The notes under the pieces: model-generated
Databases searched by the model: none
What the model was told of the DNA's origin: nothing
What the model saw: only the letters and a program-made list of their open reading frames with translations
Position numbers and translations under genes: made by a program
From: Streptomyces pristinaespiralis
Lineage (GTDB): Bacteria; Actinomycetota; Actinomycetes; Streptomycetales; Streptomycetaceae
NCBI RefSeq assembly: GCF_001278075.1
Contig: NZ_CP011340.1
Span: 3,968,001 to 4,032,000 of the forward strand
DNA: 64,000 nucleotides
Direction: 5' to 3'
Part shown: positions 53,243 through 64,000 of the stretch, piece by piece
Layout: each line of letters starts with the position of its first letter
Numbering within the stretch: position 1 is the stretch's first letter

Positions 53243-54928
53243 ATGGGCGAACGGTGGGCTCTGGCAGCGACGGAGGGGGACGGGGCCAGGCTCGTCCCCC
53301 TCCGTCCCGACGGCCTGCCCGCCGGGCCCGTGGTGGAGGAGCCCGACCTGGTCGAGGCGGTCCGCTCCCGCCCAGAGGCGGACCGGTGGGTGTGGCGGTC
53401 CACGGCCGGGATCTACCCACGGCTGCTGGCTGCCGGTGTCCGGGTCGAGCGGTGCTACGACATCGAGGGCGCCGAGCTGCTGCTGCTCGGCCATGAGGGG
53501 CGGCTCGGCGAACCACGTTCGGCGGCCGCCGCCTGGGCGCGGCTGCGCAACGCTCCCGTGCCGCCCGATCCGCCGGCCCGGGCGGCCGAGCCGGGCTCCC
53601 AGTCCTCACTGTTCGAGCCGCAGCCCGTCGCCGTGCCCCTGGAGGCGCTGCTCGAGGTCTACGCCGACCAGCAGCGACGACATCTGGCGGCCGAGCACCC
53701 CGGCCGGATGCGGCTGCTCACTGCCGCGGAGTCCGCGGGCATGCTGGTGGCCACGGAGATGAACCGGGCGGGGCTCCCGTGGCGCGCCGATGTGCACCGC
53801 GCGGTGCTGCACGAGCTGCTCGGCGAGCGGTACGCGGGCGGTGGCGAGCCGAGACGTCTGGCGGAGCTCGCGGACGAGGTGTCGGCCGCCTTCGGCCGGC
53901 GGGTCCGGCCGGACCTGCCGGCCGACGTGGTGCGGGCGTTCGCGCAGGCCGGCATCAAGGTGCGCTCGACCCGGCGATGGGAGCTGGAGGAGATCGACCA
54001 TCCGGCCGTGAAGCCGTTGATCGAGTACAAGAAGCTGTACCGCATCTGGACGGCACACGGCTGGAGCTGGCTCCAGGACTGGGTGCGGGACGGCCGTTTC
54101 CGGCCCGGGTACCTGCCCGGCGGCAGCGTCTCCGGCCGCTGGACGACCAATGGTGGCGGGGCACTGCAGATACCGAAGGTGATCCGGCGGGCCGTCGTCG
54201 CGGACGACGGCTGGCGTCTCGTGGTCGCCGACGCCGACCAGATGGAGCCACGGGTGCTCGCCGCGATCTCGCGCGACCCCGGCCTGATGGAGGTCGCGGG
54301 GCACGACGGCGACCTCTACACGTCGCTGTCCGACCGGGCGTTCTCCGGTGACCGCGACCACGCCAAGATCGCGCTGCTCGGCGCGATCTACGGCCAGACG
54401 TCGGGCGACGGCCTGAAGAACCTGGCGGCGCTCCGGCGCAGGTTCCCGAGGGCGGTGGCCTATGTGGACGATGCGGCGAAGGCCGGCGAGGAGGGCCGGC
54501 TGGTACGGACGTGGCTGGGGCGTACCAGTCCCCGCGCGGCCGGCGCGGGCGACGACGACGAGGCGGGCATCCCCCAGGAACCGGTCGAGGCGGCCCCCGC
54601 CGACGGCGAGTTCACGCCCGGCTACGCGTCCACCAACGCCAGGGCACGGGGTCGTTTCACCCGGAACTTCGTGGTGCAGGGCAGCGCCGCGGACTGGGCG
54701 CTGCTGATGCTGGCGGCGCTGCGGCAGGCGACCGCGGGAATGCGGGCGGAGCTGGTGTTCTTCCAGCACGACGAGGTCATCGTGCACTGCCCGGCGGAGG
54801 AGGCCCGCGACGTGGCGGAGGCGATCCGCTCGGCCGGTGAGCTGGCCGGGCGGATCGCCTTCGGCGAGACGCCGGTGCGGTTCCCCTTCACGATCGCGGT
54901 GGTGGAGCGCTACTCGGACGCGAAGTGA
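53243..54928 (+). CDS. Family-A DNA polymerase-like protein, short paralogue of PolA
   Basis: 561 residues against about 900 for PolA. The 5' nuclease domain is absent, and the N-terminal 150 residues do not show exonuclease motifs I can recognise. The polymerase motifs are present: A is DADQMEPR (330-337), B is R371..K375..Y383-G, C is H509-D-E. Two positions differ from PolA: Tyr/Ser of motif A are Ala/Asp, and the residue matching F762 of E. coli PolI is leucine (L379). A streptomycete paralogue annotated bifunctional exonuclease/polymerase. Role unclear; repair or translesion work is possible. Confidence 0.87.
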   Translation: MGERWALAATEGDGARLVPLRPDGLPAGPVVEEPDLVEAVRSRPEADRWVWRSTAGIYPRLLAAGVRVERCYDIEGAELLLLGHEGRLGEPRSAAAAWARLRNAPVPPDPPARAAEPGSQSSLFEPQPVAVPLEALLEVYADQQRRHLAAEHPGRMRLLTAAESAGMLVATEMNRAGLPWRADVHRAVLHELLGERYAGGGEPRRLAELADEVSAAFGRRVRPDLPADVVRAFAQAGIKVRSTRRWELEEIDHPAVKPLIEYKKLYRIWTAHGWSWLQDWVRDGRFRPGYLPGGSVSGRWTTNGGGALQIPKVIRRAVVADDGWRLVVADADQMEPRVLAAISRDPGLMEVAGHDGDLYTSLSDRAFSGDRDHAKIALLGAIYGQTSGDGLKNLAALRRRFPRAVAYVDDAAKAGEEGRLVRTWLGRTSPRAAGAGDDDEAGIPQEPVEAAPADGEFTPGYASTNARARGRFTRNFVVQGSAADWALLMLAALRQATAGMRAELVFFQHDEVIVHCPAEEARDVAEAIRSAGELAGRIAFGETPVRFPFTIAVVERYSDAK

Positions 54929-55482
54929 CACGCGCGGGCTCGGCTCCGGACCCCGGCGCCGAGGAGACCCGACACCGGAGCCCGGCCCGCCTGCCGGCTC
55001 GGTATCCAGCCCGGCCCACGTGCCGGCTCGGCTTCGGAACCCGGCCCAGGTGCAAGCTCGGCCCGGCGGCCCAACGACCGGCGCAGACCCGGCTTCGGAA
55101 CCCGGCCCAGGTGCAGGCCCGGCTCGGCTCGGCGGCCCAACGACCGGCGCAGACCCGGCTTCGGAACCCGGCGGCCGGTGGAGACCCGGCTTCGTGGCTC
55201 AGCTCCGGGGCGACTCTCTCGGCCGCGGCTCGGCCCCGCCGGGGAGGTCCGCAGCCGGAGCCCGACGCGCCCGGAGGTCTCCAGCTGCGGGCGCACAGGG
55301 GTGCGGACACGGCTGCGCAGGTCGGCGCCCGACAGCCTCCGCCGCTCCGCGGAGCCACCGGGGAGACCGCGACGCCGGAGCCCGGCACACGTGCCTCGGC
55401 TTCGGGGCTCAGCGCGGCGCGTACACGGCTGCGGTCGGCGCCGCAGTGCCTCCGCCGCGCCGCCGCTCGGCTCCGCCGGGGG
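54929..55482. repeat. Intergenic tandem-repeat tract after the polymerase gene
   Basis: 554 bp without supported genes. The element GGCTTCGGAACCCGGCCCAG plus GTGCA occurs exactly at 55030-55054 and 55091-55115, and partly at 55157; the spacing is 61-66 bp. Between copies lies CGGCGGCCCAACGACCGGCG plus CAGACCC, also repeated. Earlier degenerate units occur from about 54990. The rest is GC-rich DNA with no clear signal. Confidence 0.75.
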
Positions 55483-56754
55483 TCATCCGGCCGCCGTACG
55501 CCACTTCTTGTCGAGGACGATGGTCTTCATCTGCTCGATGGTCAGCACCGGCTCGGCCCGGCCAGCGTCCTGGCCCTGACCCGGCGCGTTGAAGGCCATC
55601 ATCACGACCCGGAAGCCGTCGGGACGCAGCGTGTCGACCGTCCAGCCGACCGCCCCCGCGCCGCCCTTCTGGTCGGGGTCGTTCTCCTTCTTCACCAGGA
55701 CCTTGGTGCCGTCCGGCAGGGTGGTGACGTCGCCGGCGAAGAGTTCCGACGCGAGGTCCTGCATGCCGGTCTGCGCGTTGACCTGGATGAAGCCGGCGCC
55801 CTTGCCGTCGTCGGCGACGACGAAGCCGTAACCGGGGTCGCCCTGCTTGTCGAGGACCTTCAGCCCCTTGGGGAGCAGGGACATGAGGATCTTGTCCACC
55901 GAAGCACCGGTCCGGCCGGGCGGCCGTGTCTCCTTACGGGGCTCGCCCAGCTGCGCGCCGATCGACTTCCACACCTCGTCCGTGACGAGCGCCTTCATCT
56001 GCGGCCCCGTCAGGGGCGGCGCCGGCCTGCTGACCGGTGCGTCCTTCTCGGCGGGCGCGTTCCATTCGCTCGCGTCGACCTGTACGCCCTCGGGCGTGAT
56101 CAGGACCGCCCGCCACATGCGGGTGTCCACGCGCCGGTCGGGATACTCGTAGCCCTGGACCAGCATGAAGCGGGAGCCGCCGGGGAGCGTCTCGGCCCTG
56201 CATGTGTCGTGCTGCACCAGCGCCTTGGACGGGCAGGTGACCAACTGCTCCGCGCTCTGTCCGGCCGGGTCGACGGTACTCACGCCGAGGCTGATCGCCG
56301 CCGCTCCTTGACCGTCGTCGAAGACGAGGGAGGCGTACGGGCCGGTCTTCCCGCCCTTCGGGTCCTCGGTGATGCCGCGGCCGTCCTCCTGGGTGATCTT
56401 CCCCTCGGGCAGGAGGGCCTTGAAGGCCGCGAGCATCTTCTCCTTGGTGACCCCGCCCGCCGCGGACGGGCCCGGGGCGCTGGGCGTGGCCGGCCCTTCG
56501 GCGGCGCTGGGCGTGGCCGGCAACGCGGCCGATGTCCGGCCGTCGCCCGGGCCGAGCGCGCCGGTCGTGTACCCGCCGGCGACCCCGACCACGGCGAGTG
56601 CCAGGACACTGCCGGCCACGGCGGCGGCTCGTCGGCGGGCCAGCCGGCGGCGGCCGCGGGTCAGGCCGCCGTCCACCAGACCCGGCCGGTCGGAGGGCCG
56701 GAAGGTGTCAGCGGTACGGCGGATCGCATCTCCGAGTTCGTCCTCGAAAGGCAT
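55483..56754 (-). CDS. Membrane protein next to SigE-family sigma factor, putative anti-sigma/regulator
   Basis: 423 residues. A cytoplasmic segment with MPFEDELGDAIRRTADTFRP and DGGLTRGRRRLARRRAAA is followed by one membrane helix (about 56-75), then an extracytoplasmic region of roughly 340 residues. It lies 93 nt downstream of the sigma gene on the same strand. One helix plus N-terminal cytoplasmic part is the usual anti-sigma layout, but no ASD or zinc motif is seen. Extracytoplasmic domain contains two cysteines (LVTCPSK and DTCRAE). Function inferred only from context. Confidence 0.75.
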   Translation of the reverse strand: MPFEDELGDAIRRTADTFRPSDRPGLVDGGLTRGRRRLARRRAAAVAGSVLALAVVGVAGGYTTGALGPGDGRTSAALPATPSAAEGPATPSAPGPSAAGGVTKEKMLAAFKALLPEGKITQEDGRGITEDPKGGKTGPYASLVFDDGQGAAAISLGVSTVDPAGQSAEQLVTCPSKALVQHDTCRAETLPGGSRFMLVQGYEYPDRRVDTRMWRAVLITPEGVQVDASEWNAPAEKDAPVSRPAPPLTGPQMKALVTDEVWKSIGAQLGEPRKETRPPGRTGASVDKILMSLLPKGLKVLDKQGDPGYGFVVADDGKGAGFIQVNAQTGMQDLASELFAGDVTTLPDGTKVLVKKENDPDQKGGAGAVGWTVDTLRPDGFRVVMMAFNAPGQGQDAGRAEPVLTIEQMKTIVLDKKWRTAAG

Positions 56755-56847
56755 GGGGAACCACACTCTCTGGTCGCAACACACGAAATGAAGTAGTTGG
56801 GCTCGCGGGGCGTCCCGCAGGAACGGCCCGCCGTCGGGGCGCCGCGC

Positions 56848-57357
56848 TCAGCGGGCGGCGAACTCGACCAGGCTTCCGCCGAGTTGCTCACGGAGCTTGC
56901 CGAGCGCCCGCACCGCTCTGCTGCGCACCGCGGCGGAACTGACGTTCATCGCGTCGGCGGTCTCCTCGATGCTGCGGTCCTCCCAGTACCGCAGCACCAC
57001 CACCGCCCGGTCCTTCGGTGAGAGCCGGCCGAGCGCACCGAGGAGCGCGAGGCGCAGCTCGGGGTCGTCGGTGCGGAGCAGGGCGGAGTCGGGCAGTTCG
57101 CCGACAGGTCGTTCGGAAGCGGACCGCCGGCGCCGGTGAGTCAGGAACGAGCGGACGAGGACGGTCTGTGCGTACCCCGCCGGATTCTCGATCCGGGAGA
57201 CCCGCCCCCACAGCACGTACATCCGTCCGAGCGTCTCCTGCACCAGATCCTCCGCGAGGTGGGTGTCCCCACTGGTGAGGAGGCAGGCGGAGCGGTAGAG
57301 GTGCGCGGCGCGGTTCGTCGCGAACTCTCTGTACTCCTCCGCGCGGGACGCTCTCAT
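56848..57357 (-). CDS. SigE-family (ECF) RNA polymerase sigma factor
   Basis: 169 residues. Region 2 includes AEDLVQETLGRMYVLW; region 4 contains DRAVVVLRYWEDRSIEETAD and SSAAVRSRAVRALGKL, quoted in parts. No signal or membrane part. ATG 57357 is preceded by GAGCAGGGG. Of the SigE family common in streptomycetes, usually paired with a membrane protein; here the partner would be the downstream gene. Regulon unknown. Confidence 0.94.
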   Translation of the reverse strand: MRASRAEEYREFATNRAAHLYRSACLLTSGDTHLAEDLVQETLGRMYVLWGRVSRIENPAGYAQTVLVRSFLTHRRRRSASERPVGELPDSALLRTDDPELRLALLGALGRLSPKDRAVVVLRYWEDRSIEETADAMNVSSAAVRSRAVRALGKLREQLGGSLVEFAAR

Positions 57358-57467
57358 CCCCTGCTCACTCTCCCCCGTGGTGCGCCGGCGACCCCTTCAC
57401 CTCATTGACGCGGCAGCGTCCCGGAAATGTTTCAACCTTCTTCGGAGAATCTCGCACCCGGGCGGTG

Positions 57468-59729
<2,262 letters not shown>

Positions 59730-59785
59730 CTGCCCGACGTTAGCCGACCCCACCGACAACGGGGCCCGTACCCGCGTCCCGCCCG

Positions 59786-59791
59786 TTGACA
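59786..59791 (+). promoter_or_regulatory. -35 element of the polysaccharide lyase gene
   Basis: TTGACA, with a poor -10 (TTTTGT near 59809) at 17 bp. The downstream LacI-type operator is placed just past the expected start site. Confidence 0.45.
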
Positions 59792-59819
59792 GCGGTGGGA
59801 CGGCGTTGTTTTGTCGTCG

Positions 59820-59833
59820 GGCAAGCGCTTTCC
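59820..59833. promoter_or_regulatory. LacI-family operator candidate
   Basis: GGCAAGCGCTTTCC, 14 bp palindromic except one pair, with the AAGCGCTT core typical of LacI-family sugar regulators. It lies 23 bp before the lyase start. No LacI gene is in the window. Confidence 0.6.
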
Positions 59834-59855
59834 GGCCGAACCTTGGAGCGTTCAG

Positions 59856-62402
59856 GTGGAGTTCTCGCGTCGTTCCGTGCTGTCCGTGATCCCGGCGGCA
59901 ACGCTGCTTGCCGTGGCACAGCCCCTGCGCGCCCGAGCCGCGCCCCGAGCCCTCCCCTCCTCCGGGCAGGCCGCCGATCACGCCCTGCTGCTCCGCAACA
60001 CGGTGGCGGTCTTCGCCGGCACGGAAGAGGCCAACGCCCGGCCCGAGGTCGCCCCGAAAGTCGCCGCCATCGCCTCGACGGCCCGGTCCCGGCTCGCCGC
60101 CATGGACGACGCCGGACCGGGCGAGCTCTTCGCGGGGGTCCCGCTCGGGACCAGCGATCCCAACCTGAGCAGGACGTTCCAGTACCTGTACGAGATCGCC
60201 CTCGCCACCCGCACCCCGGGCGCCTCGGGCCTGCCCGACGGCAGCGCGGTCCGGCGCAGGGTCGCCGACGGCCTGGTCCGTCTCCACGACGAGTACTACG
60301 GCGACCAGTCGAAGGGCTACTACGGCAACTGGTTCAACTGGGAGATCGGGATCCCCGCCCACGCGACCAAGACCCTCGTCCTCCTCGGGGACGAGCTCGC
60401 GGCGTACCGGCCGGATCTCGCCGCGACGTACATCGCCTCCATGGACGCGTACCTGCGCAACGGCAAGGACGGCGACGTCGACCTCGACTCGCGCTTCCAC
60501 ACCGGGGCCAACCTCGCCGACATCACGACCAACCGGATCCTGCAGGGAGCGGTCCTCGGCGACGACGCCCGCGTCAGCAAGGCCGTCGCCGACCAGCTCA
60601 CCGTCTTCGCGCGGATCGACCCGTACGACCTGCGGCACGGTGTCACCGACGGCTTCTACGCCGACGGGTCCTTCGTCCAGCACGCGTCCGTCGCCTACAC
60701 CGGCTCCTACGGCAAGGGCCTGCTCACCCGCATCGTCCAGAGCGTCAAGATCCTCGACGGGACGGCCTACGTGCCGTCCGAGAGCCTGGTCGGCGTCGTG
60801 CAGGGCTGGGTCGCGGAAGGCTTCGCCCCGGTGATCTTCGAGGGCTGGATGATGGAGATCGTCAAGGGCCGCGCCGTCTCACGCACCGGCACGGGCTACG
60901 CGGACGTCGCCGCCGTCGTGGAGGCCGTCGTCGACCTCGCCGGGTACGCCACCGGCGACGACGCCCAGGCGCTCGAGGGCTACGTCAAGTACGTCCGGCA
61001 GACCTCCAGGGCGAGCCTCGACCCGGTCACCTTCGTCTCCCCCGTCAGCATCGCCCGCTACGCCGGCATCCTGAACTCCCCGGCCCCCGCGAAGGACCTG
61101 GGGCCGGCCGCCTCGCACGCCGCGTTCAACGCCATGGACAGGACCGTCCACCGCCGCCCCGGCTACGCCTTCGCCCTGGCCCGCAGCTCGGACCGGATCA
61201 GCAAGTACGAGTACATGAGCGGCGAGAACCTGATGCCCTGGTTCCAGGGGGACGGCGCCCACTACCTCTATCTGTCCGGCCAGGACCAGCGGCAGGCGTT
61301 CGGGGTGGACTACTTCACCACCGTCTCCCCGTACCGCCTGGCGGGCGTCACCGCCCCGGTGGAGGACCGCCGCACCGTGCCGGAGCTGTACGGAACGCTC
61401 TGGTACGACAATCCAGGGCGCGGTTTCACCTCGTCCTCCGAGTCCCAGAACACCTACGTCTACTTCCCGCGCGGCAGCCACCCGCACTCCGGCGGCGCCC
61501 GCCTCGGCGCGTACGGCTCCGCCGCTCTCGTCCTGTCCGACGACGTCGCGTACGCCGCGAAGGAGGCGGGCCGGCTGCCCGACGACTTCGTCGCCCACCA
61601 GGGCGCCCGCGGCACCAGATCGTGGTTCATGCTCGACGACGAGATCGTCGTCCTCTCGGCCGGTGTCACAGGCGGAGCGGGCCGCGCCGTGACCACCACG
61701 GTCGACAGCCGGATCGCTCCCCCCACCGCCCCGGTCACCGTCACCGGTGAACTCCACGACGGGACGCCGTGGCAGGACGCCGGCACCACGCCGCCGGCCT
61801 GGCTGCGGTACGCCGACGCCGGGCAGGGGACCGCGGTCGGATACGTCTTCCTGTCCGGGCCCCGGCCGACCGTCGCCCTCGACACGGTCACCCGCAGCCT
61901 GCGCGGTGTCCGTCTGTCCAACCCGGACACCGCCGTCACCAAGAAGGTCTTCACGGTCTCCTACGAGCTGCCCTCCGGCGCCGCTCCCACGGCCATGGCC
62001 CACGCGATCGTCCCGAACGCGTCCGAACGGCAGCTGGCGTCCTACGCCGGCGGGCCGCTGTCCGTCCTCGTCAACACCGTCCGTGTCCAGGCGGTCAAGC
62101 ACACCGGGCTGGGCCTGATCGCCGTCAACACCTTCGCCGCGGGCGTCCACCACGCCGAGCGCCTGTCCGTCGACGGTCCCGCCTCCGTGGTCCTCCGCCG
62201 GTCCCCCGACGGCACCTGCTCGATCGCGGTGTCCGACCCGACGACCGGACGTCGCACGGTCCGGGTCACCCTCCACGGCCGTGCCCTGCGCGCCGTCTCG
62301 GCGGACGACGGCGTCCGCACCACCCACGTCCCGGGCGGCACCCGCATCGACGTCACGACGCACCACGCCTACGGCCGCAGCTTCACGGCGACGCTGCGTT
62401 AG
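59856..62402 (+). CDS. Secreted polysaccharide lyase family 8 enzyme (hyaluronate/chondroitin/xanthan lyase type)
   Basis: 848 residues. Tat signal peptide: SRRSVLS at 4-10, then a hydrophobic stretch and Ala-rich cleavage site near 29. The alpha/alpha-toroid and beta-sandwich layout of PL8 is complete. Catalytic residues align as N219 (FHTGANLAD), H276 (FVQHASVAY) and Y285 (TGSYGKG), with the aromatic patch N158-W-F. The GTG at 59856 follows GGAG by seven bases. A LacI-type operator precedes it. It would cleave a uronic-acid polysaccharide; which one cannot be decided. Confidence 0.93.
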   Translation: MEFSRRSVLSVIPAATLLAVAQPLRARAAPRALPSSGQAADHALLLRNTVAVFAGTEEANARPEVAPKVAAIASTARSRLAAMDDAGPGELFAGVPLGTSDPNLSRTFQYLYEIALATRTPGASGLPDGSAVRRRVADGLVRLHDEYYGDQSKGYYGNWFNWEIGIPAHATKTLVLLGDELAAYRPDLAATYIASMDAYLRNGKDGDVDLDSRFHTGANLADITTNRILQGAVLGDDARVSKAVADQLTVFARIDPYDLRHGVTDGFYADGSFVQHASVAYTGSYGKGLLTRIVQSVKILDGTAYVPSESLVGVVQGWVAEGFAPVIFEGWMMEIVKGRAVSRTGTGYADVAAVVEAVVDLAGYATGDDAQALEGYVKYVRQTSRASLDPVTFVSPVSIARYAGILNSPAPAKDLGPAASHAAFNAMDRTVHRRPGYAFALARSSDRISKYEYMSGENLMPWFQGDGAHYLYLSGQDQRQAFGVDYFTTVSPYRLAGVTAPVEDRRTVPELYGTLWYDNPGRGFTSSSESQNTYVYFPRGSHPHSGGARLGAYGSAALVLSDDVAYAAKEAGRLPDDFVAHQGARGTRSWFMLDDEIVVLSAGVTGGAGRAVTTTVDSRIAPPTAPVTVTGELHDGTPWQDAGTTPPAWLRYADAGQGTAVGYVFLSGPRPTVALDTVTRSLRGVRLSNPDTAVTKKVFTVSYELPSGAAPTAMAHAIVPNASERQLASYAGGPLSVLVNTVRVQAVKHTGLGLIAVNTFAAGVHHAERLSVDGPASVVLRRSPDGTCSIAVSDPTTGRRTVRVTLHGRALRAVSADDGVRTTHVPGGTRIDVTTHHAYGRSFTATLR

Positions 62403-62431
62403 GGGCTGCCGCGCGCGCCGGTCCTGCCGCG

Positions 62432-63334
62432 TCAGGGCCGGCGCGCGTACTCCTCCGAGAGGAACTTGATCGTCTGGTCGATGAACACCCGCATCTCGCG
62501 CGAGAGGGTCTTGCCGCGCCGCCAGGCGATCTGGGTGTGGACCTCGAACGGGATGGTCCAGGGCAGGGTCACGAGGGTGCCGCTCTCCAGGCTGTCGGCC
62601 ACGGTGACGCTCGGCAGCAGGCTGATCCCGAGTCCGGCGGCGACACCGCGCTTGATGGACTCTATGGTGCCGAACTCCAGGAAGGGCAGGGATTCCCCGG
62701 TGCCGTCGTTGAGTTCCGCCTCGAACAACTCGCGGTAGGCGCAGCCGGCTTCGGCGGAGATGACCTGGGTGGCGCGCAGGTCGTCCGTCGTCACCTTCTC
62801 GGCGCGGGTGAGCGGATGGTCCGGGGCGGCGACGACCGTGAGCGGTTCGGAACCGAGCACTTCCGTCTGCACGCCCGGGTGCTGGGTCTCCGCCTCCATC
62901 AGGAAGCCCATGTCGAACATGCCCTGCCGCAGGGCGTGGCAGGTCTCCGCGCACAGGCTGGGCCGCAGCACGATCTGCAGGGCGGGGTGGCGGTGGTGGA
63001 AGAACTCCAGCAGCGGCGGCATCCGGTAGGAGGTGATGCTCTCCATGGACCCGACGGTGAGCACTCCCGCCGGCTCCTCGGAGCCGAGCGCGGCGCCGCG
63101 CGCTTCTCCCGCCAGGGCGAGCATCTGCTCGGCGTAGGGGAGAAGCCGTCGCCCCGCGTCCGTGAGTTCGACCCGGCCGCCGAGACGGTCGAAGAGATTC
63201 ACCTCGAGCGATTCCTCGAGGGCTTTGACATGCGCGGTGACACTGGATTGCGCGTACTTCAGTTCCACCGCCGCGCGGGTGAAACTGAGCAGCGTCGCCA
63301 CCTTGTGAAATGTCGCCAACTGCCGAATGTCCAT
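62432..63334 (-). CDS. LysR-family transcriptional regulator
   Basis: 300 residues. The N-terminal helix-turn-helix (MDIRQLATFHKVATLLSFTR, with AQSSVTAHVKALEESL) is followed by the periplasmic-binding-like effector domain. ATG 63334 is preceded by GGAGGGGG. It is convergent with the polysaccharide lyase gene, the stops 29 bp apart. Target and effector unknown; the promoter would lie within 63335-63444. Confidence 0.95.
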   Translation of the reverse strand: MDIRQLATFHKVATLLSFTRAAVELKYAQSSVTAHVKALEESLEVNLFDRLGGRVELTDAGRRLLPYAEQMLALAGEARGAALGSEEPAGVLTVGSMESITSYRMPPLLEFFHHRHPALQIVLRPSLCAETCHALRQGMFDMGFLMEAETQHPGVQTEVLGSEPLTVVAAPDHPLTRAEKVTTDDLRATQVISAEAGCAYRELFEAELNDGTGESLPFLEFGTIESIKRGVAAGLGISLLPSVTVADSLESGTLVTLPWTIPFEVHTQIAWRRGKTLSREMRVFIDQTIKFLSEEYARRP

Positions 63335-63444
63335 GTCCCCCTCCGTGGTCCGGTTGTCGCCGAACTCGTGGCGCATGAACCAGGAAATCAGCCGGACAAT
63401 GGGGGCACCAGAACAACGGCCTGTCCGATCGGGGACAATGACCG

Positions 63445-64000
63445 TCAGGAATCTGCCACTTCGCCGCTGTCCGGATTCGCGGGCACAGCGCTCGTATCGG
63501 GGATCAATCCCTGCTGCGCGAGGAGAAGTCCGGCCTGGAAACGGCTGGTGGCGCCGACCTCCTCCATGATGGCGGAGATGTGGCGGCGGCAGGTCCGGGT
63601 CGCCATGCCGAGCCGGCGCGCGATGCCCTCGTCCTTGAGGCCTTTCGCCATGAGCCGCGTGATCGACACCCGCAGATCTTCTGTGATCTGTTGGTATTCG
63701 GCGGTCCGGCCGATCTCGAACGGCTGGCTCGCCTGCCAGATGGACTCGAAGGACCGGCAGAGATAGGCGACCACCGTGGGGTCGGTGACGAGCGCGGCGC
63801 CGGGCGGCTTCTTGCCGGTGCGCTCCTTGGGAATGAACGCGAACTTGCGGTCGTAGATGATCAGCCGCTCGGACAGCTCCTCGGCGGTCCTGACCTCCGC
63901 GCCCTGTGCGCAGATCTGGCGCACATAGGTGCGGGTGGCGAGGCTCGCGCGGGCGGTGTTCTGATAGAGCGTGCGGATACGGATACCGCGCTTTCTCATC
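63445..64000 (-). CDS. LuxR-family regulator, C-terminal part
   Basis: About 185 residues visible, running beyond the right edge. The C-terminal LuxR helix-turn-helix is there (LMAKGLKDEGIARRLG and TRTCRRHISAIMEEV), preceded by a region with AEVRTAEELSERLIIYDR typical of the mid-part of streptomycete LuxR/TrmB-like regulators of 300 or more residues. An ATG at 63999 falls at the edge, but the protein very likely begins further upstream outside the window. Confidence 0.85.
   Translation of the reverse strand, partial: MRKRGIRIRTLYQNTARASLATRTYVRQICAQGAEVRTAEELSERLIIYDRKFAFIPKERTGKKPPGAALVTDPTVVAYLCRSFESIWQASQPFEIGRTAEYQQITEDLRVSITRLMAKGLKDEGIARRLGMATRTCRRHISAIMEEVGATSRFQAGLLLAQQGLIPDTSAVPANPDSGEVADS

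Noticed and set aside
63445..63999. LuxR gene as complete with ATG at 63999
   Set aside because: The ATG sits at the window edge and the visible protein matches only the later part of such regulators, so it is treated as partial.

Overview
This window is high-GC actinobacterial chromosome, almost certainly from a Streptomyces. The evidence is very strong G/C third-position bias, frequent GTG starts, ATGA/GTGA start-stop overlaps, a TipA-type MerR regulator, a WhiJ-type set (XRE-DUF5753, small ATPase, DUF397) and a Zur-controlled set of zinc-independent ribosomal proteins. From memory, the gene order matches the conserved core around S. coelicolor SCO3383-SCO3434. I see no tRNA, rRNA, IS element, prophage or CRISPR array.

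Layout. 1-8.5 kb: panC (cut by the left edge) with a Rossmann/DUF2520 partner, a PLP aldolase-like enzyme, an ArsR-type regulator with a small divergent ORF, a two-component system, and a MidA/NDUFAF7-like methyltransferase overlapping an orphan nuoD. 8.6-16.6 kb: a coiled-coil membrane protein, a glycine betaine-type ABC transporter whose ATPase is divergent, a membrane-anchored esterase and an LPG-synthase-like membrane protein. 16.8-30.8 kb: housekeeping core with folP, an NTF2-like gene, folB, folK and DUF3180 on the plus strand; an aldo/keto reductase, folE, ftsH, hpt, tilS, a DUF2342 metalloprotease and dacB on the minus strand; then ppa and a ThrE-type exporter.

30.8-39 kb: DedA, YbjQ, tipA divergent from a glutamate decarboxylase, a PadR-controlled drug-efflux ABC transporter with three near-identical operator palindromes, a DinB protein and an aldehyde dehydrogenase. 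39-43.8 kb: the WhiJ-type set, with repeated 12-bp iterons upstream of two of its genes, then the divergent zinc-independent ribosomal paralogues (rpsR, rpmE, rpmG, rpmB, rpsN) with a CobW-like protein, around a perfect Zur-box palindrome.

43.8-64 kb: a lipoprotein, a FUSC-type transporter, about 1 kb of GC-rich tandem repeats, a DUF2786 protein, a MacB/FtsX-type ABC exporter, a second lipoprotein, a sugar O-acetyltransferase, a divergent family-A DNA polymerase, a second repeat tract, a SigE-family sigma factor with a membrane partner, a short UvrA paralogue, a Tat-secreted family-8 polysaccharide lyase behind a LacI-type operator, a LysR regulator and a LuxR regulator cut by the right edge.

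No single large unknown system stands out. The most interesting points are the methyltransferase-nuoD pairing, a TipA lacking the covalent thiopeptide cysteine, shared iterons in the WhiJ-type set, and a CobW-like protein without a P-loop in the Zur operon.
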